Origin: Caulobacter sp. SL161 | GTDB taxonomy: Bacteria; Pseudomonadota; Alphaproteobacteria; Caulobacterales; Caulobacteraceae | Length of the DNA stretch: 64,000 nucleotides | Assembly (NCBI RefSeq): GCF_026672375.1 | Contig: NZ_JAPPRA010000001.1 | Span: 2,976,001 to 3,040,000 of the forward strand | Reading direction: 5' to 3' | Shown: positions 59,362 through 64,000 of the stretch, piece by piece | Numbering within the stretch: position 1 is the stretch's first letter | Layout of the letters: the number at the start of each line of letters is the position of its first letter | Translations under genes and position numbers: made by a program | Notes under the pieces: generated by a model | Seen by the model: only the letters and a program-made list of their open reading frames with translations | The model's database searches: none | Told to the model about the DNA's origin: nothing

Positions 59362-62127
59362 ATGAACACCCAATTTTCGCGCCGTCGCGCCTGGCTGATG
59401 GCCGGCGGAGCCACGGGCCTTGCGCTCGCTTTCGCCGTCGCCGGTTCGGCCCAGGCCCAGACCGCCACCCCCGCTGCGGATGAGACCAAGGTCGAGGAAG
59501 TCGTCATCACCGGCATCCGCGCCGGTCTCGAAAACTCCATCGCCCTCAAGAAGACCTCGACGTCGATCGTCGAAGCCATCTCGGCCGAAGACATCGGCAA
59601 GCTGCCGGACACCTCGATCGCTGAGTCGCTGGCTCGCCTGCCCGGCCTGACCGCCCAGCGCCTCGACGGCCGCGCCCAGGTCATCTCGATCCGCGGCCTT
59701 GGCCCGGACTTCACCTCGACCCTGCTGAACGGCCGCGAACAGGTTTCGACCGGCGACAACCGCGGCGTTGAGTTCGACCAGTACCCGTCGGAAATCCTCT
59801 CGGGCGTGGTGGTCTACAAGACCCCGGACGCCGGCCTGATCGGTCAGGGCCTGTCGGGCACCGCCGACCTGCGGACGATCCGCCCGCTGACCTACGGCAA
59901 GCGCATCCTGTCGGCCAACGCTCGCTATGAAATGAACAGCGAGAAGAAGCTGAACCCGGACGCCAAGGACACGGGTCACCGCTTCAGCGCCACCTACGTC
60001 AACCAGTTCGCGAACGACACGGTTGGCCTGGCCCTGGCCGTTTCGGACATCTCGACCCCGACCCAGAGCAAGCGCTTCAACGCCTGGGGCTATCCGACCA
60101 TCAACGCGGCCAATGATCGCGTGATCGGCGGCGCCAAGCCCTACATCCAGTCGAACAACCTCGAGCGCTTCGGCGCCATCGGCGTTCTGGAGTACAAGCC
60201 GAACGACAAGGTCACGACCTCGCTGGACGTCTACTACTCGGAGTTCCAGGAAGAGCAGATCCTGCGCGGCATCGAGCTGCCGCTGCAATGGTCGTCCGCG
60301 ACGCTGCAGCCGACGCGCACTACCAGCAACGGCCTGATCACCAACGGCACGTTCTCGGGCGTCAAGGGCGTGATGCGCAACGACCTGAACACGCGCGACA
60401 CCACGCTGAAGTCGGCCGGCTGGAACCTGAACTACCTGACCGATAACGGTTGGTCGCTGACGACGGATCTGAGCTACTCCTCGGCCGACCGCACCGACGT
60501 GATCTTCGAATCCTACGCGGGCACCGGCCCGAGCGGTGTCGGCGCGACCGACACCCTGGGCTTCACCACCACGCCGGGCGCGGGCACGATGTTCGCCTCG
60601 ACCCTCGACTACACCGACCGCAACCTGTTCAAGCTGACCGACCCGCAAGGTTGGGGCGGCGGCGCCTCCGGCGGCGCTCTGACCCAGGCCGGCTTCTACA
60701 ACACCCCGTCGATCACCGACGAACTGACGGCCGCCCGGTTCACCGCCAAGCGCGACCTGGATTGGCGCCTGATCAAGTCGGTCGAGTTCGGCGTGAACGC
60801 CAGCCGCCGTGAGAAAGAGAAGGAAGTCCACGAGAGCTTCCTCACCTTCGGCGGCCGCATCGCCGACGGCGCCCCGACCAGCCGCGCCATCCCGCAGGAA
60901 GCCATCATCGGCGTCGCCAAGCTGGACCTGATCGGCATCAAGGCCATGCTGGCCTATGACCCGACCTACCTCTTGAAGAACGGCTACTACACCCTGATCG
61001 CCGACGCGAACCCGGCCGTGCAGACCCGCAACTGGTCGGTCCGTGAAGACGTGCAGGTGGCCTACGCCAAGTTCGGCGTCGACACCCAGGTCGGCGCGAT
61101 CCCCGTGACCGGCAACTTCGGCCTGCAGGTGGTTCGCACCGACCAGTTCTCGAAGGGCGTCGCGGTCAACCCGTCTGCGCCGGCCAATCCGACGGTCACC
61201 GACGACGGCGACAAGTACACCTACGCCCTGCCGAGCCTGAACCTGACGTTCGACGCGGGCAACGAGCTCTACATTCGCGTGGGCGCGGCCCGCACCCTGG
61301 CCCGGGCCCGGATGGACGAACTGCGCGCCAGCCAGTCGTTCAACCAGAACACCTCGCGCCTGACCTCGACGGACCCGAACAACTCGTACTTCAGCGCCAA
61401 CGGCGGCAACCCGAACCTGCGCCCCTACATCGCTGACGGCATCGACGTGGCGGTGGAAAAGTACTTCGGCCGCTCGGGCTATCTGTCGGCCGCCGTGTAC
61501 CACAAGGAGCTGTCGAACTTCGTCAACTCCAACTCCTCGTCCTACAAGGACTTCTCGGACTATCTGTTCCTGCTCAGCGCCGCGCAGCAAGCGCAGCTGG
61601 GCACTAAGATCGGTCTGGTTTCGGGCCCCGACAACGGCGACGGCGGCTACATCCGCGGCCTGGAGCTGTCGGCCTCGCTGCAGGGCGACCTGCTGTGGGA
61701 ACCGCTGAAGCCCTTCGGCCTGATCATCAGCGGCTCGTTCACCGACAGCAAGGTGACGCTGGAAAAGGGCACCAACCCGATCACCATCCCGGGCCTGTCC
61801 AAGACGGTCATCAACACCACGTTCTACTATGAAAAGAACGGCTTCAACGCCCGGATCAGCAACCGCTATCGCGGCAAGTTCCTGGGCGAAGTCGCCGGCC
61901 TGAGCGCCGCGCGCGTCTTCCGGACCGTCGACAAGGAGTCGGTCGTCGACGCCCAGATCGGCTACGAGTTCCGCGATGGCCCGATGAACGGTTTGTCCCT
62001 GCTGCTGCAGGCCAACAACATCACCAACGAGCCCTTCAAGACCTACGACAACGACGATCAGCGCCAGACCATCGACTACCAGAAGTATGGCGCGACCTAC
62101 ATGGTCGGCGTGTCGTACCGCTTCTAA
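59362..62127 (+). CDS. malA: TonB-dependent maltodextrin receptor
   Basis: An outer-membrane active transporter of 921 aa. A signal peptide (about 1-36) precedes a TonB-box-like VEEVVITGIRAG, the plug domain (about 45-175: TSIVEAISAEDIGKLPDTSI, then AESLARLPGLTAQRL) and a 22-stranded barrel with repeated aromatic turns. The C-terminal strand GATYMVGVSYRF ends in the required aromatic residue. In Caulobacter this receptor takes up maltose and maltodextrins with TonB-ExbBD energy (established). The ATG at 59362 has AGGGAGG upstream; a longer GC-rich frame from 59323 is less likely. Confidence 0.95.
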   Translation: MNTQFSRRRAWLMAGGATGLALAFAVAGSAQAQTATPAADETKVEEVVITGIRAGLENSIALKKTSTSIVEAISAEDIGKLPDTSIAESLARLPGLTAQRLDGRAQVISIRGLGPDFTSTLLNGREQVSTGDNRGVEFDQYPSEILSGVVVYKTPDAGLIGQGLSGTADLRTIRPLTYGKRILSANARYEMNSEKKLNPDAKDTGHRFSATYVNQFANDTVGLALAVSDISTPTQSKRFNAWGYPTINAANDRVIGGAKPYIQSNNLERFGAIGVLEYKPNDKVTTSLDVYYSEFQEEQILRGIELPLQWSSATLQPTRTTSNGLITNGTFSGVKGVMRNDLNTRDTTLKSAGWNLNYLTDNGWSLTTDLSYSSADRTDVIFESYAGTGPSGVGATDTLGFTTTPGAGTMFASTLDYTDRNLFKLTDPQGWGGGASGGALTQAGFYNTPSITDELTAARFTAKRDLDWRLIKSVEFGVNASRREKEKEVHESFLTFGGRIADGAPTSRAIPQEAIIGVAKLDLIGIKAMLAYDPTYLLKNGYYTLIADANPAVQTRNWSVREDVQVAYAKFGVDTQVGAIPVTGNFGLQVVRTDQFSKGVAVNPSAPANPTVTDDGDKYTYALPSLNLTFDAGNELYIRVGAARTLARARMDELRASQSFNQNTSRLTSTDPNNSYFSANGGNPNLRPYIADGIDVAVEKYFGRSGYLSAAVYHKELSNFVNSNSSSYKDFSDYLFLLSAAQQAQLGTKIGLVSGPDNGDGGYIRGLELSASLQGDLLWEPLKPFGLIISGSFTDSKVTLEKGTNPITIPGLSKTVINTTFYYEKNGFNARISNRYRGKFLGEVAGLSAARVFRTVDKESVVDAQIGYEFRDGPMNGLSLLLQANNITNEPFKTYDNDDQRQTIDYQKYGATYMVGVSYRF

Positions 62128-62156
62128 TCCCCAAACCTCCTCCTGCAATCTCGGAG

Positions 62157-62188
62157 CCCCGCCGGATCATTCCGGCGGGGTCTTTTTT
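62157..62188 (+). terminator. Intrinsic terminator after malA
   Basis: CCCCGCCGGA-TCAT-TCCGGCGGGG is a 10-bp perfect stem followed by TCTTTTTT. Confidence 0.9.
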
Positions 62189-62231
62189 ATGAGAGCCTCC
62201 GCGCAGAGAGGCGGGCCTGGGCAGGACGCGA

Positions 62232-63746
62232 ATGACCGATACGGCGATCAAGGCCGTGACCATCGTGGGCGGGGGAACCGCCGGCTGGATCAGCGCGGCC
62301 CTGCTCTCGCGTACGCTGGGCCCCTCTGTCGCCATCACCGTCGTCGAGTCCGACGAGATCGGCATCGTCGGGGTCGGCGAGGCCACCATTCCGGCCATCC
62401 GGCTGCTCAACGGCCTGCTGGGACTGGACGAGAACGACTTCCTCGCCGCCACCCACGGCACCATCAAGCTGGGGATCGAGTTCGTCGACTGGCACACGGT
62501 GGGCCAGTCCTATCTGCACGCCTTCGGCCCCATCGGCCGCCCGCTGGGCATGGCGCCGTTCCATCACTACTGGCTGCGTCGGCGCCAGGCCGGGCATGAC
62601 GAGAGCCTTTGGGACTATTCCCTCAACGCCCAGGCGGCCAAGGCCGGGCGTTTCGACCGCATCGCCCAGGTGGGCGGCGGCTATCTGGAGGGGCTCGTCT
62701 ACGCCTTCCACTTCGACGCCGCGCTCTACGCTCAGTACCTGCGCCGCTACAGCGAGGCTCAGGGCGTCACCCGCGTCGAAGGGCGCATTGTCGGGGTCGA
62801 CCAGAACCCCGAGAGCGGCTTCGTCACGGGCCTCACCCTGCAGGACGGCCGCAAGGTCGGCGGCGAGTTCTTCATCGACTGCTCGGGCTTCCGCGGCCTG
62901 CTGATCGAGGAGACCCTGAAAAGCGGCTATGAGGACTGGCGCGCCTGGCTGCCGATGGACAGCGCCATCGCCGTCCCCTGCGCCTCGGTCACGCCCCTCA
63001 CCCCCTATACCCGCGCCACCGCCCATGGGGCCGGCTGGCAGTGGCGCATCCCCCTGCAACACCGCACCGGCAACGGCCACGTGTTCTGCAGCGACCATAT
63101 CGACGCGGCCCAGGCGACCGACGTGCTGATGGCCAATCTGGACGGCGCCCCGCTGGCCGAACCGAGACAGCTGCGGTTCACGACGGGCCGGCGCAAGCAG
63201 TTCTGGAACCGCAATGTCGTGGCCCTGGGCCTGGCCAGCGGCTTCATGGAGCCGCTGGAGTCGACCAGCATCCACCTGGTGCAGTCCGCCCTCAGCCGGC
63301 TTCTGGCGCTCTTCCCCGATCGCGGCTTCAACCCGGTCGAGATCGCCGAATACAATCGCCAGACGGCCCTGGAGTACGAGTACATCCGCGACTTTCTGGT
63401 GCTGCACTACAAGGCCACGACGCGCGAGGACACGCCGTTCTGGCAGGCGGTGCGCCGGATGGAGATGCCCGACAGCCTCAAGGCCCGCATCGCGCTGTTC
63501 TCCCAGTCCGGCCGCCTGTTCAGCCAGGACGACGACCTCTTCAAGGAGGCCAGCTGGATCCAGGTGCTGATCGGCCAAGGCGTGATCCCCGAGGCCTTCC
63601 ATCCGCTCACCGGCGTCGTCTCCGACGCCCAGCTCGACGAGTATCTGGCCAATCTGCGCCAGATCATGAGCCGGGCGATCGACGCCCTGCCCGCCCACGG
63701 CGACTTCATCGCCAAAAACTGTCCCAGCCGGCCTGCGCGCGCCTGA
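62232..63746 (+). CDS. Flavin-dependent tryptophan-halogenase-family protein
   Basis: A 504-aa FAD enzyme. The dinucleotide loop is IVGGGTAGWISAALLS. The lysine equivalent to K79 of PrnA is at the same position (K79, HGTIKLGIEF). The W-x-W-x-I-P halogenase motif is W269-Q-W271-R-I273-P274, and the PrnA E346 counterpart is E343 in GFMEPLESTSIHLV. All signature residues are kept. In Caulobacterales and Sphingomonads, members next to TonB receptors are usual and their substrate is often not tryptophan. It follows malA after the terminator, so expression may be separate. Confidence 0.9.
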   Translation: MTDTAIKAVTIVGGGTAGWISAALLSRTLGPSVAITVVESDEIGIVGVGEATIPAIRLLNGLLGLDENDFLAATHGTIKLGIEFVDWHTVGQSYLHAFGPIGRPLGMAPFHHYWLRRRQAGHDESLWDYSLNAQAAKAGRFDRIAQVGGGYLEGLVYAFHFDAALYAQYLRRYSEAQGVTRVEGRIVGVDQNPESGFVTGLTLQDGRKVGGEFFIDCSGFRGLLIEETLKSGYEDWRAWLPMDSAIAVPCASVTPLTPYTRATAHGAGWQWRIPLQHRTGNGHVFCSDHIDAAQATDVLMANLDGAPLAEPRQLRFTTGRRKQFWNRNVVALGLASGFMEPLESTSIHLVQSALSRLLALFPDRGFNPVEIAEYNRQTALEYEYIRDFLVLHYKATTREDTPFWQAVRRMEMPDSLKARIALFSQSGRLFSQDDDLFKEASWIQVLIGQGVIPEAFHPLTGVVSDAQLDEYLANLRQIMSRAIDALPAHGDFIAKNCPSRPARA

Positions 63747-64000
63747 CCCGATAGGCGCGAGCGCTCCCCCCGTCACGGACGCTCCAGGCGCTCGCTAGCC
63801 CGCCGGCGCACGGCGCGCCGATCTGCACACAGCCATAGACGGCCACGCCGCCCATAGCGCCCAGGATCGCGCGCCGCCCCCGCGTGCCTAGCGACGTCCT
63901 ACGCGAGCCACACTCTGACGTTCGGAATTGGGACCTTAGGACTTATGCGGGATGTCACCGGCGCCTCGCCGGCCCGTATAGGCCCGCTTTCTTCGGGATA
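63747..64000. other. Right-edge gap without a confident gene
   Basis: A short minus-strand frame near 63890-63712 encodes a signal-like start (RRAILGAMGGVAVYGCVQIG) but stops within about 60 codons and is not convincing. A small hairpin, CCGGCG-cct-CGCCGG, lies near 63958-63972. The next gene probably begins outside the window. Confidence 0.35.

Noticed and set aside
59278..62148. Minus-strand open frame of over 950 codons across malA
   Set aside because: Antisense shadow of a strongly biased GC-rich gene; no ribosome site and no protein-like pattern.
63712..63890. Short minus-strand frame with a signal-peptide-like start at the right edge
   Set aside because: Ends after about 60 codons, overlaps the halogenase gene end and has no clear ribosome site.

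Overview
The window is high-GC alphaproteobacterial chromosome. Gene content and order match Caulobacter crescentus/vibrioides as I remember it: gcrA followed by xseA and a CleC-like receiver, then the maltose locus with malA, malI and malY. No rRNA, tRNA, CRISPR array or complete insertion sequence was found. Coding density is high, and many neighbours overlap by GTGA or ATGA start/stop tetranucleotides.

Layout. 1-2.6 kb: the start of an exported alpha/beta hydrolase, then a five-gene minus-strand operon of small membrane proteins and an XRE regulator, headed by two matching palindromes. 2.7-9.6 kb: a decayed HNH-like gene, dCTP deaminase, metZ, apaG, hslO, argF and argD. 9.7-18.5 kb: ABC-2 permease, gcrA, xseA, a DUF2093 protein, an M23-like protein, cleC, a lipid A acyltransferase, an XRE regulator, hisN, a lipase-like hydrolase and an SCP2 protein. 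18.5-25.2 kb: an exported protein with two exported methyltransferase-like paralogues, an Hsp20 gene with a probable RNA thermometer, two pentapeptide-repeat proteins and gpmA. 25.3-36.6 kb: kdsD, a phosphohexomutase, GNAT, three exported proteins, upp, an iorAB-like oxidoreductase, a Nudix hydrolase and an SOS-controlled endonuclease III homologue.

36.9-38.9 kb is an AT-rich islet with unusual codon use. It encodes a DGQHR/DndB-like protein and a partner interrupted by a one-base frameshift, and it is the best candidate here for an undescribed accessory system. 39-48.8 kb: a VanX-like dipeptidase, mmsA, a flavin reductase, an acetyltransferase/glycosyltransferase/cupin operon, a free methionine-R-sulfoxide reductase and a chemoreceptor.

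48.9-63.7 kb is the maltodextrin locus. It has a TonB-dependent receptor (malA), an alpha-amylase and an alpha-glucosidase, a GH15 glucoamylase, an esterase, an MFS sugar transporter (malY), a LacI-type repressor (malI) and a flavin halogenase-like protein. Outer-membrane import, periplasmic trimming, inner-membrane uptake and cytoplasmic hydrolysis are all represented. TTGCA boxes, spaced exactly 10 bp in the amylase/malA gap, recur in both divergent control regions and are the likely MalI operators.

At least six long palindromic intergenic repeats are scattered between genes.
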